Below, piece after piece: positions 1 through 8,774 of a stretch of 22,868 bases of DNA. Location: the NCBI GenBank assembly GCA_903820565.1, contig CAIJHZ010000047.1, forward strand, positions 1-22,868, in the 5' to 3' direction. Each line of letters starts with the position of its first letter. The first letter of the stretch is position 1. Under the pieces are notes generated by a model that saw nothing but the letters and a program-made list of their open reading frames with translations, had not been told where the DNA came from and made no database searches. The translations under genes and the position numbers were made by a program. The DNA is from an uncultured Actinomycetes bacterium (GTDB taxonomy: Bacteria > Actinomycetota > Actinomycetes > Nanopelagicales > Nanopelagicaceae).

Positions 1-1
1 G

Positions 2-105
2 AATTGGCATCTAAAAGGTTCATGCGGGGCAGGCTATCTCACGCCTAGCCCGCCCGGCGGTTCTGGCCCTGGTGATGGCCCTTGGATCACGCCCAGTGTT
101 AGGTA
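2..105 (+). other. Possible 3' end of an upstream gene, unassigned
   Basis: Reading from base 2, one + frame stays open to a TAA at 103-105 and ends in a Gly/Pro-rich tail (PGGSGPGDGPWITPSVR). The segment is clearly richer in G+C than what follows. It could be the C-terminus of a gene cut off by the window edge, or non-coding DNA. The stretch is too short to assign, and the minus strand also has short open frames here. Confidence 0.2.
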
Positions 106-204
106 ATAGATAAGTATAAATTTGCCTTAAACGGGGTTTCCTGACCTACACTTCACCAGTCTCGCGCCTGAACTTGGCGCCACAACTCCAACGGAGGAGA
201 ACCT
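104..204 (+). promoter_or_regulatory. Leader of hppA: candidate -10, GC hairpin, strong SD
   Basis: TATAAA at 115-120 is a candidate -10 box, giving a transcript start near 127 and a leader of about 78 bases. No convincing -35 box is seen. The leader contains a small hairpin (GCGCC at 164-168 pairing with GGCGC at 176-180, loop of 7). It ends in a strong ribosome binding site, GGAGGAGA at 193-200, correctly spaced before the ATG at 205. The ribosome binding site is the firm part; promoter and hairpin are inferred. Confidence 0.4.
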
Positions 205-2487
205 ATGCGTGCTGCAAGCACCGTATCGCTGGTCCACGTGACCGGAACTAACCTGACATATGCCTACATCGTTCTAGGAATTTCCCTAGCTGCGCTGGCA
301 ATCGCCTACGGCCTACGCGCCCAGGTATTGGCAGCAAGTGATGGAACACCCAAGATGCGCGAAATCGCAGAAGCTGTGCAAGAAGGAGCCGCTGCGTTTT
401 TATCTCGCCAGTTCCGCACACTGTCCTACTTTGTAGCAATTGTATTTTTCCTTTTATTCGCACTACCCGGCGATGCTGAAATTCGCATCGGTCGCTCAAT
501 CTTCTTCTTACTAGGCGCAGCATTTTCTGCGCTCGTTGGATACAACGGTATGTGGCTTGCAGTGCGCGCAAATGTTCGCGTTGCAGATGCTGCTCGTAAC
601 AAGGATGGCCAGAAGGCTGTGCAGATCGCATTCCGCACAGGTGGCGTCGTTGGTATGACCACTGTTGGTCTTGGTCTCATTGGCGCGTCCCTTGTTGTGA
701 TCATCTACCGCGAGAACGCACCAGCTGTTCTTGAAGGCTTTGGTTTCGGCGCAGCGATGCTTGCGATGTTTATGCGCGTAGGCGGCGGAATCTTTACAAA
801 GGCAGCAGATGTTGGTGCTGACCTAGTTGGAAAAGTTGAAAAGCACATTCCAGAAGATGACCCACGTAACGCAGCAACAATTGCTGACAACGTTGGTGAC
901 AACGTTGGTGACTGTGCCGGTATGGCAGCAGACTTGTTCGAGTCATACGCAGTAACACTTGTTGCAGCGTTGATCCTCGGTAAGGCAGCATTTGGTGATG
1001 CAGGTTTGATTTATCCATTGATCGTTCCAGCAATCGGAACTGTTACAGCGGTAATCGGAATCTTCTTAACCAAGTTGCGCAGCACAGATAAGTCAGCAAT
1101 GACAGCTATTAACCGTTCATTCTTCTTATCAGCGATTATTTCTGCGGGGCTAACAGCGCTCGCAACATTTACTTACCTGCCATCTGATTTCAAGTTGATG
1201 ACAGGTCTTTCACCAGAAGCAGTTGCAGCAGCCGGTAACACAAACCCACGTGTTCTAGCGATTGGTGCGGTACTAATCGGTATCGCATTAGCAGCAGCAA
1301 TTCAGGTTCTTACAGGCTTCTTTACTGAGACAGGAAAGCGTCCAGTAAATGATGTTGCGGCTTCATCTGAAACAGGTGCAGCAACAGTAATTTTGGCTGG
1401 TATTGCAGTTGGTTTTGAATCAGCCGTTTACTCTGCGCTCCTTATCGCAGCAGCGGTCTTTGGCGCATTCTTGCTAGGCGGCGGAAGCATCGTGCTTTCA
1501 CTTCTTGCGATTGCACTAGCCGGAACAGGTTTGTTAACAACTGTTGGCGTAATCGTTGCGATGGATACATTCGGTCCAATTTCAGATAACGCACAAGGTA
1601 TTGCTGAAATGTCAGGCGATGTAACTGGTGAAGGCGCACAGATTCTTACAGGACTTGATGCAGTTGGTAACACAACAAAGGCAATCACCAAGGGAATCGC
1701 AATTGCAACAGCAGTACTTGCTGCAACAGCGTTGTTCGGTGCATTTACAGATGCAATCAAGGGCGCAGTAATTGAAGCTGGCAAGACTGCAGCAGAAGTC
1801 GGCTTGCAGTTCCAAGGCATTCTAGATGTTGCAGATCCACGTAACTTGGTTGGCTTGATTATCGGAGCAGCAGTTGTGTTCTTGTTCTCAGGTCTTGCAG
1901 TTAATGCGGTGTCTCGCGCAGCTGGCGCAGTTGTTGTTGAAGTACGCGAACAGTTCCGCTTACACCCAGGAATCATGAAGGGCACAGAGAAGCCAGATTA
2001 CGCACGCGTAGTTGATATCTGTACTCGCGATTCACTGCGCGAACTTGTTACTCCAGGATTGCTCGCCGTAATGGCGCCAATCGCCGTTGGTTTCGGTCTA
2101 GGTGTTGGTGCACTTGGTGCATACCTTGCCGGCGCAATTGGTACCGGAACACTAATGGCGGTATTTCTTTCTAACTCAGGTGGTGCGTGGGATAACGCTA
2201 AGAAGATGGTTGAAGATGGCCATCATGGCGGTAAAAATTCTGATGCACACGCGGCAACAATCGTTGGTGACACTGTTGGAGATCCATTTAAGGACACAGC
2301 AGGTCCAGCAATTAACCCATTGATCAAGGTTATGAACCTTGTCGGTTTGTTAATTACTCCAGCTATTGTTTCGTTGGCACTTGGTGGAAATTCATCGAAG
2401 AGCACACTAATTTCATTACTTGCAGTTGCGGTGATCATCGGTGCGTTAATTCGCAACCGTCGTCAAGCAACCTCAATTACTGTCTAA
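205..2487 (+). CDS. hppA: Membrane proton-translocating pyrophosphatase (K+-independent type)
   Basis: Integral membrane pyrophosphatase that hydrolyses PPi to phosphate and pumps protons outward, recovering energy from biosynthesis. The 760 residues are within the usual family range, and the protein is almost wholly hydrophobic with many membrane segments (about 16 in the family). The signature substrate-binding motif DVGADLVGKVE is at residues 202-212, followed by the acidic stretch IADNVGDNVGDCAG. A second conserved acidic block (VGDTVGDPFKDTAGPAINPL) lies near the C-terminus. In the motif GNTTKAITKG, Lys492 and Thr495 occupy the positions that separate K+-independent proton pumps (Lys/Thr) from K+-dependent ones (Ala/Gly), so a K+-independent H+ pump is predicted. 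The start is fixed by GGAGGAGA just upstream. topA follows after 22 bases, so co-transcription is likely. Confidence 0.97.
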   Translation: MRAASTVSLVHVTGTNLTYAYIVLGISLAALAIAYGLRAQVLAASDGTPKMREIAEAVQEGAAAFLSRQFRTLSYFVAIVFFLLFALPGDAEIRIGRSIFFLLGAAFSALVGYNGMWLAVRANVRVADAARNKDGQKAVQIAFRTGGVVGMTTVGLGLIGASLVVIIYRENAPAVLEGFGFGAAMLAMFMRVGGGIFTKAADVGADLVGKVEKHIPEDDPRNAATIADNVGDNVGDCAGMAADLFESYAVTLVAALILGKAAFGDAGLIYPLIVPAIGTVTAVIGIFLTKLRSTDKSAMTAINRSFFLSAIISAGLTALATFTYLPSDFKLMTGLSPEAVAAAGNTNPRVLAIGAVLIGIALAAAIQVLTGFFTETGKRPVNDVAASSETGAATVILAGIAVGFESAVYSALLIAAAVFGAFLLGGGSIVLSLLAIALAGTGLLTTVGVIVAMDTFGPISDNAQGIAEMSGDVTGEGAQILTGLDAVGNTTKAITKGIAIATAVLAATALFGAFTDAIKGAVIEAGKTAAEVGLQFQGILDVADPRNLVGLIIGAAVVFLFSGLAVNAVSRAAGAVVVEVREQFRLHPGIMKGTEKPDYARVVDICTRDSLRELVTPGLLAVMAPIAVGFGLGVGALGAYLAGAIGTGTLMAVFLSNSGGAWDNAKKMVEDGHHGGKNSDAHAATIVGDTVGDPFKDTAGPAINPLIKVMNLVGLLITPAIVSLALGGNSSKSTLISLLAVAVIIGALIRNRRQATSITV

Positions 2488-2488
2488 G

Positions 2489-2509
2489 TAGAAGAACTTC
2501 CCCCTTCTA
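2489..2509 (+). promoter_or_regulatory. Inverted repeat abutting the topA start codon
   Basis: TAGAAG (2489-2494) and CTTCTA (2504-2509) can pair as a 6-base stem with a 9-base loop. The right arm touches the topA ATG at 2510. There is no SD-like sequence in the 22-base gap. The hairpin might affect coupling between hppA and topA translation, but the stem is weak and may be chance. Confidence 0.25.
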
Positions 2510-5284
2510 ATGGCGAAAGCAAAAACTGACCTGATTAAGCTTGTGATTGTTGAATCACCAGCTAAGGCCAGAAAAATTGGTGGATACCTCGGCGACGGAT
2601 ATGTCGTCGAGGCTTCCGTCGGCCATATTCGCGATTTACCTCAGCGCGCAGCAGATATTCCAAAAGAGTATAAAAAAATTGCCTGGGCTAAAGAGGGCGT
2701 AGATATTGACAACGATTTCGCACCGCTTTACGTAATCAACCCTGATAAAAAAGCCAAAGTAGCCGAACTTAAAGCGTTGATGAAAAATGCTGAAGAGTTA
2801 ATTCTGGCAACGGACGAGGATCGCGAAGGCGAAGCTATTGCGTGGCACTTAGTTGAAGTGCTTGAACCAAAGATTCCTATCAAGCGCATGGTTTTTAATG
2901 AAATTACCAAGGAAGCTATTCAGGCAGCGGTAAATGACACCCGCGATCTGGATTATCACCTGATCGATGCACAAGAAACCCGTCGCGTATTGGATAGATT
3001 ATTTGGATACAGACTTTCTCCTGTTTTATGGAAGAAAGTTATGCCACGTATTTCTGCAGGACGCGTGCAATCTGTCGCGACAAGACTTATCGTTGAAAAA
3101 GAACGCGAACGTATGGCCTTTATTTCCAGCGGCTGGTGGGACTTAGCAGCTGTTACAGCACTTGGCTTTAACGCACGTTTACTAGAAGTAGATGGTAAAA
3201 AAGTAGCGGCTACAAGTGACTTTGGCGCAGATGGCGCAGTTAAAGAAAAGTCCCTGGCAAATATTTTGTTATTAGATGAAGCAAGTGCACGTGGCTTAGT
3301 TGATTCGCTAAAAAGCAGTGATCTAACCGTTAAGTCGATGGAGGAAAGTCCACGCACTGAGCGACCAAAGCCACCATTTACTACCTCGACCATGCAGCAA
3401 GATGCAGGTAGCAGACTTGGGTGGGGCGCACAGATCACGATGCGTATCGCTCAGCGTTTGTATGAAAATGGATATATCACGTATATGCGTACCGACAGCG
3501 TTAACTTGTCGCAGCAAGCAATCACCGCTGCGCGCAACGCTGCTAAAGCGTTGTACGGAGCTGACCATGTTGCAGACGCACCACGCACATATGTTGGTAA
3601 AACTAAGAACGCCCAAGAAGCACACGAAGCAATTCGTCCAGCAGGTGACACATTTAAGACTCCCGGTGAGTTAGCACCTGAGCTTTCACGTGATGAGTTT
3701 GCGCTGTATGACTTAATCTGGAAGCGCACTGTTGCTTCACAAATGGCAGATGCCAAAAAGATGCAGATGCGTGTTGATTTTGATGCAACTACAAATGATG
3801 GCAAGGCAACTATTTTCCGTGCCAATGGCTCTGTTATTACCTTCCCTGGATTCTTGGCTGCCTACGATGACATTGTTAGCGAGGAAAACAAGGATGAAGA
3901 GACAGAGGATAAGCGCTTACCTGCAATGACAGTCGGCCAAGCGGTTAAAGTTAACGAGTACACCTGCGAAGGGCACGAAACTAAGCCGCCGGCCCGCTAT
4001 ACAGAACCAACTCTTGTTAAGAAGTTAGAAGAACTTGGTATTGGTCGTCCTTCTACCTTTGCCTCGATCATTCAAACAATTCAGGATCGTGGATATGTTT
4101 ATAAGCGCGGACGTGCGCTAGTGCCTACATTCCTTGCTTTTTCAGTGACAGGCCTGCTCGAAACCCACTTTACAAAGCTTGTTGATTACGAGTTCACGGC
4201 CAGCATGGAAGAGGATCTAGACAAGATCGCAGCAGGGGAAGCAGGCCGTGTTGATTGGCTACGCGACTTCTTCTATGGCGTTGACGGACAACCAGGACTT
4301 AACGAACTATCTGCTGACCTCGGCGTGATTGATGCACGTGCAACAAACACTATGAATCTGTCCCCTGAAATCGAAATTCGTGTTGGTCGCTACGGTGCTT
4401 ATTTGCAAGAAAACAAAGAGGGCGAAGAGCGCAAGCTTGCAAATATTCCAGAAAACTTAGCACCCGATGAGTTAACACTTGCTAAAGCAATTGAATTGTT
4501 AGCCGCACCTTCTGGTGAACGTGAACTCGGAATTGATCCAGCAACTAATTTACCGATCATTGCAAAGAGCGGTCGTTTTGGCCCGTACATCACAGAAGTT
4601 TTGCCAGAGATCCCTGTTGAATTAACTGCATCTGGAAAAAAGAAAAAGAAAAAGGCAGATGCACCAAAGGCGAAAACCGCATCCCTTCTTTCAACAATGA
4701 CATTGGATACAGTCACATATGAAGACGCGTTGCAGCTACTTTCTCTGCCGCGCACACTTGGTACAAATAGTGCTGGCGATGACATCACTGTCCAAAACGG
4801 TCGCTATGGTCCATATCTAAAGGCTGGTGTTGATTCACGCACACTGACATCTGAAGAACAATTATTCACATTGACTTTAGATGAAGCACTTGAAATTTAT
4901 TCCAAGCCAAAGGAACGTCGCCGCGGAGTTGCCAAGCCACCAGTAAAAGAACTTGGTATTGATCCAACATCACAAAAACCGTTGATCATTAAAGATGGTC
5001 GCTTTGGTATGTATGTAACCGATGGTGAAACAAATGCAACGCTGCGCCGCGGTGATACTGCAGAAGGAATGACATTAGATCGCGGCCTAGAACTTCTTGC
5101 AGGCCGCCGTGCCTGGGAAGCAGAAAACGGCCCATCACCAAAGAAGACACGGAAAAAAGCTGCAGCGAAACCTAAAAAAGGTGACACGGCCCCGACTCTC
5201 ACAAAAAATGTTGTGAAAAAAGCAGGAGCCAAGAAAGCTGCGAAGAAAGCAGCATCAGGAAAAGCCAAGAAAAAGGCTGAATAA
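2510..5284 (+). CDS. topA: DNA topoisomerase I (type IA)
   Basis: Relaxes negatively supercoiled DNA by cutting one strand through a 5'-phosphotyrosine link. The TOPRIM domain starts at residue 11 (LVIVESPAKA, Glu15) and carries the metal-binding triad D102-x-D104-x-E106 in TDEDREGEAIAWH. The catalytic tyrosine is Tyr325 in YITYMRTDS, matching E. coli Tyr319. The C-terminal part has no Cys4 zinc fingers. Instead it carries four repeats with the core G-R-F/Y-G-x-Y at residues 626, 688, 764 and 830, as in other actinobacterial enzymes. It ends in a Lys/Ala-rich tail from about residue 880, likely a DNA-binding tail. Length of 924 residues is normal for actinobacteria. The ATG has no SD site. 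The next gene starts 43 bases downstream on the same strand. Confidence 0.97.
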   Translation: MAKAKTDLIKLVIVESPAKARKIGGYLGDGYVVEASVGHIRDLPQRAADIPKEYKKIAWAKEGVDIDNDFAPLYVINPDKKAKVAELKALMKNAEELILATDEDREGEAIAWHLVEVLEPKIPIKRMVFNEITKEAIQAAVNDTRDLDYHLIDAQETRRVLDRLFGYRLSPVLWKKVMPRISAGRVQSVATRLIVEKERERMAFISSGWWDLAAVTALGFNARLLEVDGKKVAATSDFGADGAVKEKSLANILLLDEASARGLVDSLKSSDLTVKSMEESPRTERPKPPFTTSTMQQDAGSRLGWGAQITMRIAQRLYENGYITYMRTDSVNLSQQAITAARNAAKALYGADHVADAPRTYVGKTKNAQEAHEAIRPAGDTFKTPGELAPELSRDEFALYDLIWKRTVASQMADAKKMQMRVDFDATTNDGKATIFRANGSVITFPGFLAAYDDIVSEENKDEETEDKRLPAMTVGQAVKVNEYTCEGHETKPPARYTEPTLVKKLEELGIGRPSTFASIIQTIQDRGYVYKRGRALVPTFLAFSVTGLLETHFTKLVDYEFTASMEEDLDKIAAGEAGRVDWLRDFFYGVDGQPGLNELSADLGVIDARATNTMNLSPEIEIRVGRYGAYLQENKEGEERKLANIPENLAPDELTLAKAIELLAAPSGERELGIDPATNLPIIAKSGRFGPYITEVLPEIPVELTASGKKKKKKADAPKAKTASLLSTMTLDTVTYEDALQLLSLPRTLGTNSAGDDITVQNGRYGPYLKAGVDSRTLTSEEQLFTLTLDEALEIYSKPKERRRGVAKPPVKELGIDPTSQKPLIIKDGRFGMYVTDGETNATLRRGDTAEGMTLDRGLELLAGRRAWEAENGPSPKKTRKKAAAKPKKGDTAPTLTKNVVKKAGAKKAAKKAASGKAKKKAE

Positions 5285-5311
5285 AGCCGCTTCTGGCTAC
5301 ATTCACGCCTG

Positions 5312-5327
5312 TAGATAGACTGCAACC
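5312..5327 (+). promoter_or_regulatory. Candidate -10 box before a near-leaderless start
   Basis: TAGATA at 5312-5317 lies 10 bases before the ATG at 5328, and no SD-like sequence precedes that ATG. A transcript starting about 7 bases after the box would have almost no leader, a common situation in Actinobacteria. No good -35 box is visible, so this is tentative. Confidence 0.25.
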
Positions 5328-7484
5328 ATGGCTAAGACGCTCCCTACCCCTGCCGCACCTGCGCAGGATGTAACCCGCGGAGTCTTAGCAATCCGACCAT
5401 TTCGCAAGCTGTGGAACTCGATGGTGTTCTCATCCCTCGGTGATTGGCTGGGACTACTTGCAACAACTGCGATGGCTCAACAACTTTCCGGTGGAGATTA
5501 CGCAACAGCTAACTTTGCTATTGCAGGTGTCTTTATCGCTCGCTTGTTACCCGCGGTTTTCTTAGGTCCACTTGCAGGAGTAATCGCTGACAAGTTAGAT
5601 CGCCGCAAATTAATGGTTACCTGCGACGTCATGCGCACCGGTCTCTATATCTCAATTCCAATTTTCCACAATTACTTGTGGCTGTATACCGCAACAATCT
5701 TGGTTGAATGCATAACTCTGTTTTGGTCACCAGCAAAGGAAGCATCAGTCCCCAACTTAGTTCCCCGTGAAAAGTTGGAATCGGCAAATCAAGTCTCGTT
5801 GCTAGCCGCATATGGCACCGCACCAATTGCAGCGATACTTTTCACCTTCCTTTCTTTATTCACGTCAGCAATCAACGTAACTTTTGGGATCAACTCAACA
5901 GCTACCGATCTTTCACTCTATGTAAACGCACTGTCATTTGCGTTCGCAGCATTTACTATCTGGGGATTAAAAGAAATCCCTAAAGGCGCCGCAGCAAAAC
6001 ATGCAGCAGAAACCGGAATTCTTAAATCTTTATATGAAGGTTGGAAATCTGTATCAGGTAGCAAATTAATTCGCGGGCTTATCGTTGGAATGGTCGGGGC
6101 ATTCGTTGCAGCTGGCGCAGTCATTGGTTTAGCCCGAACATTTGTGGGTGATCTTGGTGGCGGAGAAGCGGCCTACGGTGTTCTCTTTGGCGCAGTCTTT
6201 ACCGGACTTGCAGCTGGAATTGCATTTGGTCCAAAAATATTTGCACAATTTTCACGCCGCCGTTTATTTGGCGCATCCCTTGCCATAAGCGGTGGCTTCT
6301 TAGTTGCATTGGCAGCAATCCCAAACCTTGTTTTAGCAGTCCTTATCGTTGTGATTCTTGGGGCATTTAGTGGAATCACCTGGGTTACAGGTTTCACGAT
6401 GCTGGGCATGGAGGTCGCAGATGATGTCCGCGGCCGCACCTTTGCCTTCGTTCAAAGCCTGATCCGCGTGGTTTTGGTTGGCGTCTTGGCTGTTTCCCCA
6501 CTGATAGCCGCAGCCGTTGGCCAGCACACCTTTAAATTCAAAAATTCTGAACTGAGCTATAACGGTGCGGCGGTAACTATTTTAGTTGCAGGATTATTTG
6601 CAACATTAATCGGCCTACTTTCCTATAAGCAAATGAAAGATCGCCCCAATGTTTCGCTGTGGTCTGATATTACAAATGCCATTAAAGGCGAACTCGGCAG
6701 CATCACTGGTGCGCCAACAAAAGGTGTTTTCATTGCACTTGAAGGCGGCGAAGGAATTGGTAAATCAACACAAGCTAAATTGCTAAAGGCGTGGCTTGAA
6801 CAAGAGGGCGAAACAGTTGTTCTTTCCCGCGAACCCGGTGGCAGCGATTTAGGAATTGAAATCAGAAAAATTCTTCTGTCACACAGCACCGGAGAAATCA
6901 GCCCGCGCGCAGAAGCTTTGTTGTATGCAGCAGATCGCGCACACCATGTGTATGGCGTGATCCGACCAGCACTTGCCCAAGGCGATGTTGTAATCAGTGA
7001 TCGCTACTTTGATTCATCCATTGCATATCAAGGCGCAGGCCGCGTTCTAGAACCAGGTGAAGTTGCGCGAATTTCTAGATGGGCAACCGAATCACTCTTC
7101 CCAACATTAACAATCATTATTGATTTACCACCGCAAGTTGGTCTTGCTCGACTAAAGAGCAAAGATCGCCTGGAATCACAACCAATGGATTTCCACGAAC
7201 GGGTTCGCCAAGAGTTTTTACAGATAGCAGCCCTTGACCCAGAACGCTATGTCATCATCGACGGTAATCAATCAATCGAAGATACTCACACTGCGATCAT
7301 TACCCGCGTCAGCGAAATCCCAGCCCTAAAGCGCAACGCTGTTGAAGATAAAGGCAACTTACTGCTTCGCCCAATTCGCGCAGCTGGCAAAGAGGTAAAA
7401 AAGATTGGCACTAGTGCCTCAAATGCTGTTAAGAAGAGTGGCACTGCCGTTAAAGCCAAGACCAAAAAGCCTGTAAAGAAGTAA
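5328..7484 (+). CDS. tmk: Fusion of MFS transporter and thymidylate (dTMP) kinase
   Basis: Two domains in one open frame. Residues 1 to about 440 form a 12-segment major facilitator transporter of the MFS_3/lysophospholipid-transporter-like type; the loop motif GPLAGVIADKLDRRK is the classic MFS signature. Residues 466 to about 670 are a full thymidylate kinase, which makes dTDP from dTMP. Its P-loop is GGEGIGKST (473-481), the dTMP-binding REPGG is at 501-505, the DRY motif at 558-560, and a lid-like segment KDRLES follows. A basic Lys/Ala tail ends the protein (about 690-718). No frameshift or internal stop separates the parts. I recall similar long dTMP kinases with membrane N-termini in Streptomyces and relatives, so the fusion is probably ancestral in this phylum. 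The transporter substrate is unknown. holB starts 3 bases after the stop, so the two are surely co-transcribed. Confidence 0.93.
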   Translation: MAKTLPTPAAPAQDVTRGVLAIRPFRKLWNSMVFSSLGDWLGLLATTAMAQQLSGGDYATANFAIAGVFIARLLPAVFLGPLAGVIADKLDRRKLMVTCDVMRTGLYISIPIFHNYLWLYTATILVECITLFWSPAKEASVPNLVPREKLESANQVSLLAAYGTAPIAAILFTFLSLFTSAINVTFGINSTATDLSLYVNALSFAFAAFTIWGLKEIPKGAAAKHAAETGILKSLYEGWKSVSGSKLIRGLIVGMVGAFVAAGAVIGLARTFVGDLGGGEAAYGVLFGAVFTGLAAGIAFGPKIFAQFSRRRLFGASLAISGGFLVALAAIPNLVLAVLIVVILGAFSGITWVTGFTMLGMEVADDVRGRTFAFVQSLIRVVLVGVLAVSPLIAAAVGQHTFKFKNSELSYNGAAVTILVAGLFATLIGLLSYKQMKDRPNVSLWSDITNAIKGELGSITGAPTKGVFIALEGGEGIGKSTQAKLLKAWLEQEGETVVLSREPGGSDLGIEIRKILLSHSTGEISPRAEALLYAADRAHHVYGVIRPALAQGDVVISDRYFDSSIAYQGAGRVLEPGEVARISRWATESLFPTLTIIIDLPPQVGLARLKSKDRLESQPMDFHERVRQEFLQIAALDPERYVIIDGNQSIEDTHTAIITRVSEIPALKRNAVEDKGNLLLRPIRAAGKEVKKIGTSASNAVKKSGTAVKAKTKKPVKK

Positions 7485-7487
7485 GCA

Positions 7488-8651
7488 GTGGGAAATGTGC
7501 CGGGCGTCTACGCCGATCTAGTGGGCCAAGAACATGTTGTAGAGATCTTGCAACAAGCTGTTGCTGCAACCCGAAGTGGCACTGAATCACAAGAAATGAC
7601 TCATGCGTGGGTCTTTACCGGCCCACCAGGATCAGGTCGATCATCTGCCGCCGTTGCTTTTGCGCAAGCACTTGTATGTACTAACAGTGGATGTGGGACA
7701 TGCAATGAATGTAAATCAGCTGCCAATGGCGCGCATCCCGATGTTGAAATAATTCGCACCGAAGGACTTTCCATAAAGATTGATGAAGTACGAGAACTTC
7801 TAACACGTGTTGCCTGGGCACCGTCCATGGGTGGCTGGCGCGTTGTTGTTATGGAGGATGCAGATCGCTTAACAGAATCTGCAGCAAACGCATTGCTAAA
7901 AGCAATCGAAGAACCAGGCAACAGAACTGTTTGGTTGTTATGCGCACCCACATTGCACGATGTTCTACCAACTATTCGTAGCCGTTGTCGCCACCTGCAA
8001 CTTGTCACACCATCAAATCAAGCTGTGGCCCAAGTACTGCAATCCCGCGATGGTATTTCACCTGTTATGGCAGATTTTGCAGCACGAGTGAGCCAAGGTC
8101 ACATCGGTCGCGCTCGCTATCTTGCCAACAATGAGTCAGTGCGCAACACACGAAATACAATTATGAAACTTCCTCTCACGCTGCAAGGCATTTCCTCAGC
8201 CTTTGCAGCAGCCCAAACTCTGGTTGATCTTGCAACACAACAAGCAACAGAGGCTGCAGAACAAAGAAATGAAAAAGAAGTAGATGACTTATCACTTGCC
8301 TATGGCAAAGGAGCCACGGGACGTGGCATGGCAACTGGTGGCAGCAAAGCAATTAAGGATTTAGAGAAAGAGCAAAAGACCCGCCAAACCCGCATGATTC
8401 GCGATGGATTAGATGCAGCGCTATTAGATATTGCTACTTTTTACCGCGATGTGATGATGGTGCAAGCAGGTGCAAATGATGCACTGATAAACAAAGAGCT
8501 GGAAGAAGAAATCAGAGCAACGGCTGCAAAGGCCAAGCCACAATCAACAATCAAAAAGATCAACGCAATCATGGATGCCAGGACGAATCTGGGCCATAAC
8601 GCTGCGCCCTTGCTGACCGTTGAAGCGTTGATGTGTGTGTTGGCGCGGTAG
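7488..8651 (+). CDS. holB: DNA polymerase III delta' subunit (clamp loader)
   Basis: Clamp-loader subunit that helps load the sliding clamp during replication. The AAA+ domain opens with VGQEHVV. The P-loop position reads GPPGSGRS (45-52) with Arg51 in place of the usual Lys, so ATP binding is doubtful, as expected for delta'. Four cysteines (64, 69, 72, 75) form the zinc-binding module. The Walker B-like stretch VVVMEDAD is at 119-126 and the SRC arginine-finger motif at 165-167. A C-terminal helical region completes 387 residues. The GTG start lies 3 bases after the tmk stop; a second in-frame GTG at 7497 is possible. dnaX has the same domain, but this length, the altered P-loop and the tmk neighbour favour delta'. 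Confidence 0.92.
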   Translation: MGNVPGVYADLVGQEHVVEILQQAVAATRSGTESQEMTHAWVFTGPPGSGRSSAAVAFAQALVCTNSGCGTCNECKSAANGAHPDVEIIRTEGLSIKIDEVRELLTRVAWAPSMGGWRVVVMEDADRLTESAANALLKAIEEPGNRTVWLLCAPTLHDVLPTIRSRCRHLQLVTPSNQAVAQVLQSRDGISPVMADFAARVSQGHIGRARYLANNESVRNTRNTIMKLPLTLQGISSAFAAAQTLVDLATQQATEAAEQRNEKEVDDLSLAYGKGATGRGMATGGSKAIKDLEKEQKTRQTRMIRDGLDAALLDIATFYRDVMMVQAGANDALINKELEEEIRATAAKAKPQSTIKKINAIMDARTNLGHNAAPLLTVEALMCVLAR

Positions 8652-8774
8652 TCCAAAAGCCACTTTCCAAGCCCCATTCCGCACGCTCAGATATGACCGC
8701 CACAGCTCGATTTCACGCTCGCAAAAATCGCCAGATGGTAATTAGCACCCCCTTTCATAGGGCAAGATTTCCCC
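8652..8774. other. Intergenic gap, no gene seen
   Basis: This 123-base gap between holB and the VOC gene was checked for a tRNA because Actinobacteria sometimes carry one near here; no cloverleaf was found. Only a weak inverted repeat (CCCT/AGGG near 8751) is visible. The ATG at 8775 has no SD site. Confidence 0.4.

Noticed and set aside
1428..1985. Minus-strand frame of 185 codons inside hppA
   Set aside because: It lies wholly within a clearly real gene and is Ala/Pro/Thr-rich low-complexity, the shadow of GC-biased third codon positions; no start signal or motif.
5130..5284. Lys/Ala-rich repeat at the end of topA as a sequence repeat or frameshift artefact
   Set aside because: Basic Lys/Ala tails are normal in actinobacterial topoisomerase I; the frame is intact.
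8652..8774. Possible tRNA gene after holB
   Set aside because: No acceptor stem, anticodon arm or T-loop consensus could be drawn on either strand.
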